The translations under genes and the position numbers were made by a program. From positions 5,890,001 to 5,954,000 of the forward strand of contig OZ316892.1 in the NCBI GenBank assembly GCA_973895155.1: a DNA stretch of 64,000 nt, written 5' to 3'. This DNA is from Marsupella aquatica. Lineage: Eukaryota > Marchantiophyta. The notes below the pieces were generated by a model. That model ran no database searches, was not told the origin of the DNA, and was given only the letters and a program-made list of their open reading frames with translations. Shown piece by piece: positions 55,108-64,000 of this stretch. Each line of letters opens with the position of its first letter. Positions within the stretch are counted from its first letter, which is position 1.

Positions 55108-57180
55108 TGATCCCTCCCCTCCAAACTTCTCTGCCAACCCTCCACTAGCAGGAGTCACTGATAAACAGCAAGAGCTTCAAGAATTGAGATGGATGAAACC
55201 CCAGCCCAACGCAGAATGCAGAAACACTTTTAGCTGGCCAGGCATTTCCCGCTCAAAGTTTTTTACTCCGTTTTCATTCCTTGCCCCAGTATGCTTAAGG
55301 GAGACAGAGAGAGAGGAGGAAATTAAACGGTAGACAGGGACGAAAGTACAGGAGTCAAATATCTCCGGGGCAACTGCCACTGAACCAGAAATGAAAGCAA
55401 TTCTCGCGACGGAAACAAACGATCAGGAACTGGACAGGAAGCTGACAAGAAATGTTGAACACATCATCTTGGGAGTTTTAGAGAACAGAGAGGAAACGAT
55501 ATTGGAGAACTTCGTGAAGAGGTACAGTGAAAGACTGGAACTCCTCCAGAGAATAGCAAGCCCTGGAATTACAACTACAACCCACTTCTCCTACGTGGAA
55601 AGGGACCCAAAGAAACCAACCTGGGGACGCTACAAGAATCATTAGAAGCACGCTCTCCCCAAGCCGGTAGGTGTGCACATCGAGATATATAGAGGAACCT
55701 TCAAGACTCCAACCAATTGATACTCAGTTAAACCACCCACAAGATTCTTAAGGCCACCCTAGCAGACTTTTCTGGTCAATGCTGTAGCGTCCGATCCTCT
55801 GTGAACTCCACTTTCTCCTTGAAGCTGGACGGATAGAAATATCGGGGAACGCTACAAAGCCCTTGGATTAGAAGCCGGCCCACTTCCTTCTGCTTTGTCC
55901 CCTCCACAACCGTCACCAACTAATTACAACACTCTACAGAGTACAAGGAGGAAGGTAACGTTCCGTCAGTACCACAAAACAACAAAAAACGTCCCTCAGT
56001 ATCATTAGCTCTCACTAGAAGCTTTCACAAGGGAAGGAGATTCAATACCCAAGTTGATCTCCTCTCCCGACCAGTTCGATGTCCCAAACGCTTCGTATGG
56101 TCCTGGCTGCTGGGTAACGCGTCTTACCATCCTTTGCTGAGTCAGATTGCACGCACCCCAGACAACCGGGAGAAGAACACCACAAGCAAATTGCTCGCCA
56201 AGCTAACCACAGGAGCATTCCTTACAGTACCATCGCGCCTACAATTCATGTGTAATGTATTCCAACGTCACTGTACTACTCCACCATCAGTCTGCCACGA
56301 CCTTTCCTAGATTTAGCGCTTCTCCCACCCAGACAGGACTCATTTGAGTACTTTGCCTCCCACTCGGCGAGAGACAGAGAGAAGGTTTGTCCAGTACTCA
56401 CCAATCCACAACCAATCCACTGAAAAGAGAGATGGCGGGGGGAGAGTACGTCTCAATCCCAGAGAAGGGAGGTAGATAGAGAAAGGGAGTGGCGGAGACG
56501 GAGAGGTGGGGAGTTTGTGATCTCTGGCAATGTGGGACCAACTGAGGTGTCTAGCTCAATTGGCAGTAACCTCCCAGCAAGGTGAGTAGAATAATGAGAA
56601 TCGTTTCGGTGGACAAATCAAGGAGATTCGTTCACGATTAAGGAGAAGGGAGGGAGGCTTTCAGACCTCGATAAACACGATCTTGGCAGGAAGAAATCAG
56701 CTCTCCTTTCTGTAATTGTGGGCGAGAGTGTTGACCCATTTCCGATTGTTTATGAAAGAGAAAGTTCATGCGGCCCAGGATCCGTCGATTACTTCCAAAA
56801 CAAAATGAGATGAGGAAGTGAGATGCCGAGATCCGTAAGAGTAAACGTAAACTACAAGTCCAGTTTCGAATTTCAGGCCCTGGCACCCAATCACTCCAGC
56901 CAGATTATAGAGCTGAGCCACTGAGGTGAGGGGACAGATCTGTGAGCTTGCACTGCAGCAGCGATTACGGATGAGACCGATTGGCGCATAATTTCTTTTT
57001 GCGCAGCAATTCTGGCTCGAAAGACGAATTGGCGTGGACTAGAAGCTCTCGCACCAAAGATAGAAAAGGAGAGGGAAAGGTCTCACGCCTGCTAAAAGAT
57101 TTCCTTTCGTCAAGAGAATTTGCAGAATACAGAACCTCGCCATTTCTTTTGCTTTACCGCCTCTTTGCACTGGGATAGTA
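55108..57180. other. intergenic, upstream of the HAD gene
   Basis: An 84-codon plus-strand frame (55391-55645) has a helical, charged composition (ELDRKLTRNVEHIILGVLEN) but no family match, and could be a relic. The rest shows no gene; purine-rich tracts occur near 56440-56520. Confidence 0.45.
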
Positions 57181-58660
57181 ACGAGAGGGAATAATATGTG
57201 TAGGGTAACTCATCCCCAAGAGCGGGTACTGGGCTGTAATCCCGAGGGGTTACAGCTGCCAGAGGGGGTTACAGCAGTTATCCCCAAGTGGGTATGAGTA
57301 CTGAGCGAACTTTTACACAGCATTCAGTCCAATTTTACATAAGAAACGTCTAATCTGACAGTGTATGCCACTTGCACTTTATTTTATTTCTCATTCAAAG
57401 TTAGTAAATCCTGTCAGGAGAAGAGGTTACCGGTATGTAACCATTTCTACAGGGGCCTGCTATAGTCATAATCTGGTGTCCTGAAAAGTTGAGTCGGTAA
57501 CATCTTTCCGGGCAGGAGTTACGTATGCTAATGCAGGGCAGGGCTGGGGTTATAGACTGTAACCTGCTCCCGGAATATTCAACGAAGTTTCCCGGCTGCT
57601 GCCGGTCAGTTTCTTTTCATATTCCGGACGCAAGGTTACAGCAACCCTATGCCCAGACCTGCATTACCCTATACATAATCCCCTGTCCAGGCTGGGCCAG
57701 GAGTTGGGCGGCTTCACCTAAGGGTAATGCTTCACAACCTTGTACACACATACAAAAGAGAAAAATTCAGGAAGGGTTTAAGTATAGAATAATGATGGTG
57801 TTGGCAAGGGGTTAGTAGGATGTTACTGGAGAGTGAAGAAAAGTAGAGGAGAAGCTTTTCTGAGCATTTGGGGAGACTAGAATCCCAGCCCACACCATCT
57901 TTATATTATGTAAACCCAATACTGATAAAAGTTACCTATCATGAGTTTCCAGGTAATAGATTATCTATGGAAATAGCAAGTTAAAAAGATGGACTCTTTG
58001 CCTGATAGGGGTAACGGGATGTAAATCCCTAAGGGCCGTGAGCTTTCTCCCCAAGCGGGGATGAGTTACCAAGTTTAAGCCCCAAATGAATTTTTGAAAC
58101 ATTCACCTCTCTTTTACATCGCAAAATTTTCTTCGGCCACTAGTTGCCATTGGCACCTTACTTGTATTCTCATTCAAATTAGAGAATCCCCAGGTCAGGC
58201 TGGCACAGGGACTACTTGGCTCACCCAGATGGTAGTGCCTTATAACCTTCTGTAGATATACAAAGATAAATACACAAGGGGTTTAAATGTCAGGTAACCC
58301 CTGGCCTAAAGGGGTTATGGGCTCTAATCCTATCCCTGAGGGCGGAGCGTAGGGTAGCCTATTCTCGAAAGGGGGTTATGGTCTATTATTGCCAGGGCGG
58401 AGAGCCCAAGGGGGTTACAGTCATGGGGCCCCCAAGTGGCCATCAATTAACAAGCATAAGCCCCGAGTGTAATTTTACTGTATTTTGACCTCACTGAAAA
58501 ATGCACCTGAAATTGGATAATCCTCAAGGCTGGCTAGCGACAAGGGCCAAAATCTCATAATCCTTGGGCCAGGCTAGTAGGGGGTAATGACTCATAACCA
58601 TCATCCCATAGAAATACAAAGAGAAAACTACATGAGGGGCTTATGTTACTCTAAGTGAAA
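57180..58660. repeat. diverged repeat array with 'gggttacag' and 'cattcaaa-ttag' words
   Basis: Three loosely similar units (about 57185-57420, 58010-58200, 58310-58560) contain, in order, 'cccaag.gggtatgagt', 'tttacat', 'tg(c/g)cacttgcactt', 'ctcattcaaa(g)ttag' and 'aatcctgtcagg' variants. Within the array, 57840-58000 holds the copy of the 5690-6000 repeat. All appear to belong to one old element family. Confidence 0.55.
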
Positions 58661-61600
58661 CTTGCATGATAGTGCTCGGTTACGAGGTTACCACACAGCA
58701 AGACCAAGTCCTCAATAAGAGCATCTCCAGCACTTTACTATCTTGGACACTCCATCCCACATGTTGGCAAGGTTGGCTGACAATCACAAAAGATTGGTCA
58801 TCCTTATTTTCTCGCATTTTCCTGTCGTTTTGGCAAACCTCACCCCAATACTCTTACCACAAGTTCAAACCCAGACAGGAAAGGTTGGAATCAACCTCAT
58901 GTCCCACGTAGTCCACTCTCATCCAATATATGAAAATGTGAATTCTCAATGTTGTGCCCATTTCTCATTTCAAGAAGTCAAGCTTCACTGGCCAATGTGC
59001 ACTACCGTCCAATATGATTCTTAGGTACTCTTGTAGACATGCATCTTGGTAATTTTTGTATACTGGTAGACACGATCAATTCTTTGGAGGAGTGAAGGGG
59101 AAAACAAATTTAATTGAGCTGTGCAATTGTGCTATTGTGTGACACAATTGGTGCCATAGGTGGTGTGTTAACTCAAGAGTCAAGACCTCCTCCCATGCCA
59201 CCTGTATAGTTGTGGGACCTACTATCTACAACAACTTTCAACTCTGCACTTTTGCACTTTGAAGTATGGAGAGTTCTTCACCCTTCCTTAAATTTTCACA
59301 TTGCACGCTTTCTCGGGCTCAATGTTATATTCATTTTAAAGCTCTTGTTTAATTTGCTCTACATTTCTGTCCAAGTGATTTTCAAAGATAAAAGGCCAAT
59401 CTTTACGTTGTGCAGTGTATCAAGTTCAATTTAGACACACTTTATATGTAGAACATTGATGCACAATTGCTTCAACTCTCCTGTTGTATAGTTCTTCACT
59501 TGACTAGATGTCATCTTTGCAATTGCCACAAGGAATTCTGGGACTGCACAGGCGATCAACAGTGGAGCTTGAAGCTACAAAGCCCTCACAGAGTTTTGTG
59601 TTGCACTAATCAGGAAATCATCTATATGGAAGAATGAACTTGATAGGGGCTTCGCGGGAATGATGTAATCTTAAAGATCTCTAGTGATGCATGGCCAACA
59701 TTTGGTTCAGTGCTGTGTTTGGGGATGAATCGGAGGAAATATTTGGCAGGTGCTATCTTGCTCAAAAAGTAGTGGCCCCAAAAAACAAATATCAGGTTGC
59801 ACGGCCATCTATGTATTTATTTACAGATCCCGGTGCATCAGGGAAGGACAAGGAATCAACGCCCTCAAGCCATGTTCTTTGGTGGATGTAGATTCATGAC
59901 AGCCTACAACATGGATCTAACATGGTGTAGCATCCCCTTTGAGATCTGCATGGGCTTAGCATAAAGTTGATGATGTTGACTTAACCCACAGGTGGGTGTT
60001 GTGACTGGCTCGAACTGTGTACCCTGGGTTAAGGTTGCCAATCAAAACCCTGACCAAAACCCAATTTCAGGCTAGCAAACAGAAATTTCCTGCAAGGGCT
60101 AACAAAAAAAACCTTGGAACAAGTGGTTTGAGACACCCTCGTAAGTTGTTTGCAAAAGAGAAGAGCTTGAGTTCCAATAAATCTTGTTGACATTACATTT
60201 AGCTCAAGGCAGGCTTGGAGTAAGATATGTGCAGTCTACTACAATTTTGAAAAATGTTTGACTCCACAAATCTAATCAATGTAAGTTACATTGTTTGTAA
60301 CAAGTGTGACACCCCAAATCTACCAACATTTTGTCATAACGGCTTTTAGGTATATAAAATAATATTAAAAACAAAATGCCTATTCAAATGCTCTTAGTTT
60401 AGTTCTTTCCACTGGAAATGAAAACTTTTGCTATTGTGAGAGGCTTTCCATCATTTTGTGCTTGAGCGAGATGGATGCAGAATTGGTCCATGCAGCACCA
60501 GAGGACAGCAACATATTGGGGAGAAAATTTAGTCAGCTCAAAGTAGTCACTAGTGCGTATGCTCTTTGTTCTTAAACTGGGACTTTAATTCTTCTCTAGT
60601 GAACTTCCTTTGAACTCTTTAGCTAGCTTTTAGCATCTCAAGTTTGCTACCTAGTATAGATGCTTGCAGTTTACATCCAATCATGCAAGTCTTTAATTGT
60701 TTGAGAATTTTTGAGTACATCCACAACGACAACGTACCTGCCCAGATTAGTATGATTAGGGTTCATTTTCCTTGAGATTGCTTTTCTTGCTTAATGTTCC
60801 TATTGCATTCATTTGGGACGCAAAGCATGGGAGCTCGAGGTGCAATAGTGCTCATGATGGAACAAGAGTCTTCCAGGCCATGACTATTGAAGCAAAGAGT
60901 TACTGTTTGTCTTTGTTTGCCTCTCGCATATTTTGTCCTGTTACGCATTCCAAGCTGAATTTTTTGCTCTCTTTTGCATTTGCTCTTTGGGTGGGTTTCA
61001 ACGTATCAACGAGGGCTTTTCCTTCTTTTGAATTGACATAGGCTTCCTCTTGCTCTCCAAAAAGAGTCATAAGCTTGTATGGGATTTCCATCCAAACCTT
61101 TGAACTTAGATCCATCTCAAAATTCTGTTGGTACACACAAACTAAAAAACGTCAAAAATTTCTTCGCTCAAAAGTAATGTATTTGCTTATTCTAAAAACA
61201 TTTGTTAGCTAAGATGCAAGTTGCCTCAGACCCCATCCAAACTTAGGACTCCTAACCAAGCAAAAAGTGTAAAACAGATAACCAATTGGAGATTATAACT
61301 CTCCAAACCCTTAAAAGAGATTATTTCTCACATTTTTGTAGATTCCATCCCAGAAATCCTTTGCACTACGATGGAATCTCCAAAATGCTGTGTGTATGAA
61401 CTCAAGGTTTCTCACTCTTATATTCGTGTCATCGTAGCTAAAATGCATCTACAACTATAATGCTTTATCCCACCAAATAGGTTGGACCATGTACAAACTC
61501 ATAAAAAGGTGGGAACCAATCATGATCCTTCATCAAAATAATGTGTTTTTGACAACGTCAGATATACCCGTACACCTCATCTATAATAGATGCTTGCTGA

Positions 61601-61990
61601 AGGGCACATACACCCCATCTAAAATATATGCCTGCCCAAGCTGCTCTTCAGCCTGACCACACTTCCCCAAGATAAAAACTTCTTCTTAATCATCTTCTTC
61701 TTGTCCTTCTTCTTATTCATCTTCTTATTTTTTTGAATATAAATACAGTAAATATAGAAAACATTTATTTTTCTAAATATTTAAAACTAAAAATTAATAC
61801 TTTTCCTTTCTCTTGAGAGTTATAACCAAGGGCCCTCAATCCAAGGGTTATGGTCGGTTATGCTTGGACTCTATGATGCAATTGCCGTTATCTCACATCT
61901 TCAATTTCTATGTGCAATGCACGAGTTATTGAACATGATGACAACCACTGTATGGTCCGGATCACACATAACATGTCTCTACAACTACAT
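58660..61990. other. intergenic, nothing firm
   Basis: No protein family is recognised. Frames of up to about 93 codons carry no motifs and overlap others. The sequence is AT-rich. Confidence 0.5.
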
Positions 61991-62520
61991 CATAAAGCTT
62001 ATATGTTTTTGCCTCATCCTGACATCTTTTCTCGCCTTGACATATTTTTCTAATCTTTACATATCAATATATTTAGTCTCAATATCTTTACCTTGCCTTT
62101 GACATCTTCTTTTCATCTTGTCATTTTTTTTCTCACAATATCTTTATCTCACCATGCCATTTTTTTCTCACCCTTGACATCTTTTATTTTCTCTTTCTCT
62201 TTTCTCTTTTCTCTTCTCTTCTTGCCATCTTTTCTCTCAAGTTCTTTTCTCACCTGGCTTGATATATTTTCCTAACCTTGACATCTTTTCTCACCTGGAT
62301 TTCTTATCTTTTTCTCACCTTGAATCAAAATCTTTTCCTCACACCAGGTCTTTGATTCCCTCCCCCTGGATGTCTTTTTTCTCGTTGACTCATTTTTCTT
62401 ATCTTTACATATATTTCTCACCTTGAGATGTATTTCTCACCTCAATTTAGTTTTCTCACCTTGATATGTTGTTTTCTTATATGCATATTTTTTTCACTTT
62501 GTCATCTTTTCCTGACCTCA
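61990..62520. repeat. degenerate minisatellite 'ttttctcaccttgacatc'
   Basis: About 20 irregular copies of an ~18-25 bp unit (ttttctcaccttgacatct, with variants such as ttttcctaaccttgacatct and atttctcaccttgagatgt) form a pyrimidine-rich tract. It ends about 190 bp before the RPL10A promoter elements. Confidence 0.8.
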
Positions 62521-62707
62521 ACAGTTTTTAACCTCAACATCCGCATCAGCCTCATGTTTCAATAAATCCCGTGTAAGCTTAAAATGCCATCCACGCAAAA
62601 CGTTTAGGATGGAGGTCTCATCCGAGTGTATAGCGCGTTTTTCGGGTTCATGAAATCACAAACGCGAGTCGGCAGTGTGATCCTGGACGTCCGTATAACG
62701 AACGATC

Positions 62708-62835
62708 TGGGCCGTCGGGCCTAGGGCTGCCCACTCAAGCCAGGGTTTGAGTCTGGACGTCTCTCCGCTCTCTCTCTCTTTCGACTCTTTGAGTCTCTCC
62801 TCACAACTTAGCCTCTCTTTCCTCTTGTTCTTCGG
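62708..62835 (+). promoter_or_regulatory. RPL10A promoter and pyrimidine-rich leader
   Basis: TGGGCC (62708-62713), with a second GGGCC at 62717-62721, matches the site II element (TGGGCY) typical of plant ribosomal protein promoters. From 62758 the strand is a long CT-rich tract (ctctctctctctttcgactc and following), as in leaders of translation-machinery genes. No TATA box is evident, which is usual for this class. Confidence 0.6.
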
Positions 62836-62927
62836 GATCGAGCTCGACCGCACAGGACGCAGCGGCAGAGCAGGCAGGCAGCAGCAGATCGAATCGCTAT
62901 CGAGAGGAGCGACATCAGACTGCAACG

Positions 62928-63942
62928 ATGAGGTGAGCGATAACTTTTTGAAGTGTTTTTCGTGTGTCGAAGAAATTGTAGACTTTGGGTGTGCTGAGAG
63001 ATGGATTTTCTTCGCTTTTGCGACTGCGCGCGCACTTTCAGCCTGCGGTCGAAATAGAGGAAATGGTTTCTGATGGGGTGATTTGGTTTTGGGGATTGCA
63101 GTAAGCTTCAGAGTGATGTCCTTAGGGAAGCCATCACCCAGATAGTGACGGAATCTAAGGAGAAGAACCGGAAGTTCGTCGAGACAGTTGAGCTGCAAAT
63201 TGGGCTCAAGAACTATGACCCTCAAAAAGACAAGCGTTTCAGCGGTTCCGTCAAGTTACCTCATGTCCCTCGCCCGAAAATGAAGGTCTGCATGCTCGGA
63301 GACGCTCAGCATGTGGAAGAGGTGAAGTCCCAACTAACCCTAATTTATTCGTCATACGGCTGATTAGCTGCGAGTTGTTTAAACTGATCCTTGTGATTTT
63401 TGTCGACTGTTGGATTCCCGCCCCGTTTTACTGAAGTTTGTCTTCGGCAGGAGAATTTCCGTGTCAATTTAGTTTTTCCCTCGTGTCAGGCAGACAATGC
63501 GTGGACGGTCTCGTTTTTCTGTCGTTTGTCGAACGAATTAGGAGGAACTCAAACATTGTACGTAATGCAGGCAGAGAAGCTCGGTCTTGACTACATGGAT
63601 ATCGAGAGCCTTAAGAAGATGAATAAGAACAAGAAGCTTGTTAAGAAGCTCGCGAAGAAATATCATGCTTTCTTGGCTTCCGAGGCAGTCATCAAGCAGA
63701 TTCCCCGTCTGTTGGGTCCAGGTTTGAACAAGGCTGGAAAGTTTCCTGCTCTCGTATCACATCAGGAATCTTTGGAGGCTAAGGTTAACGAGACAAAGGC
63801 CATGGTCAAGTTCCAGCTGAAGAAGGTTCTGTGCATGGGAGTTGCTGTCGGAAATCTCGAGATGGACGAGAAGCAAATCTTTTCAAACACCCAGCTGAGC
63901 GTGAATTTCTTGGTGTCCCTTCTCAAGAAGAACTGGCAAAAC
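62928..63942 (+). CDS. RPL10A: ribosomal protein L10a (uL1), 3' end outside the window
   Basis: Exons 62928-62932, 63102-63321 and 63571-63942 join in phase to give the first 199 residues of a protein of about 216. The first exon holds only ATG and two further bases (M-S), a known type of split in ribosomal protein genes. Recognisable blocks are [73 protein letters not shown] and [13 protein letters not shown]. It belongs to the large cytosolic subunit (L1 stalk). A donor (gtaagt) follows at 63943; the last exon, about 17 codons, lies beyond 64000. Conservation is very high, so the gene is almost certainly functional. Confidence 0.96.
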
Positions 63943-64000
63943 GTAAGTGTTTCATAAGAAATGTCGATGATTATTTGGATTAGTCATGGGGCGTTTCATG

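Noticed and set aside
55391-55645. An 84-codon charged frame upstream of the HAD gene
   Set aside because: It has no recognisable domain and no support beyond openness; mentioned only within the intergenic entry.
58715-58750. The phrase agagcatctccagcac as a MITE terminus
   Set aside because: It resembles ends of some plant MITEs, but no matching inverted terminus or target-site duplication was found nearby.

Overview
The window is nuclear DNA of a land plant. The recognisable host genes have plant-type architecture: an RLT-like homeodomain protein, a CYP85-clan cytochrome P450, an HDHD3-like HAD hydrolase and ribosomal protein L10a. They have short GT-AG introns and lie far apart in gene-poor, repeat-rich sequence of moderate GC. 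DUF7869-type transposase remnants, a PIF/Harbinger element and a non-LTR fragment with a restriction-like endonuclease would suit a seed-free plant (bryophyte or lycophyte), but that is an inference and the species cannot be fixed from here.

Layout. 1-6060: gene-free, with degenerate tandem and dispersed repeats. 6061-9311: a strongly strand-asymmetric GA/CT leader, a TATA box and a homeodomain gene that resembles only the N-terminal part of RLT/HB-DDT proteins. 9312-22243: no gene recognised, but many local segmental duplications. 22244-43886: a 21.6 kb block bounded by a perfect 15-bp inverted repeat and a 5-bp direct repeat (TAGTA), read here as one PIF/Harbinger-type element. Its left part holds an RPA-like OB-fold gene, an intact-looking DDE transposase and a coiled-coil exon. 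Its right part holds a Myb/SANT-like protein, a hypothetical gene, a tRNA-like fold and a carotenoid cleavage dioxygenase fragment. Between these parts (about 27.7-41.4 kb) lies what looks like a second, nested element.

The nested element is the most unusual part. It has GCTGCT-rich subterminal repeats at both sides and a 19-bp perfect inverted repeat 12.5 kb apart (28437 and 40914). It carries three genes: (i) on the minus strand, a DUF7869-type RNase H-fold transposase preceded by three DUF8039-like repeats; (ii) on the plus strand, a fusion of a ParB-like domain with a DNA N4/N6-methyltransferase-like domain; (iii) on the plus strand, an FCP1/NIF-type HAD phosphatase. All three are damaged: five in-frame stops, each explicable as a C-to-T change, and two frameshifts. 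Seventeen copies of a near-perfect palindrome, CTCGAGAYSRTCTCGAG, sit in the introns and control regions of these genes, almost never in exons and nowhere else in the window that I could see. A self-recognition system (element-encoded DNA-binding protein or methyltransferase plus dispersed sites) is the main hypothesis.

43887-64000: a complete CYP85-clan P450 gene (minus), a 5'-truncated non-LTR retroelement, a complete HAD hydrolase gene (minus), further repeats, a (TTTTCTCACCTTGACATC)-like minisatellite, and the first three exons of RPL10A (plus), whose last exon lies beyond the window. Exon limits were chosen by hand from GT-AG sites, reading phase and family alignment.
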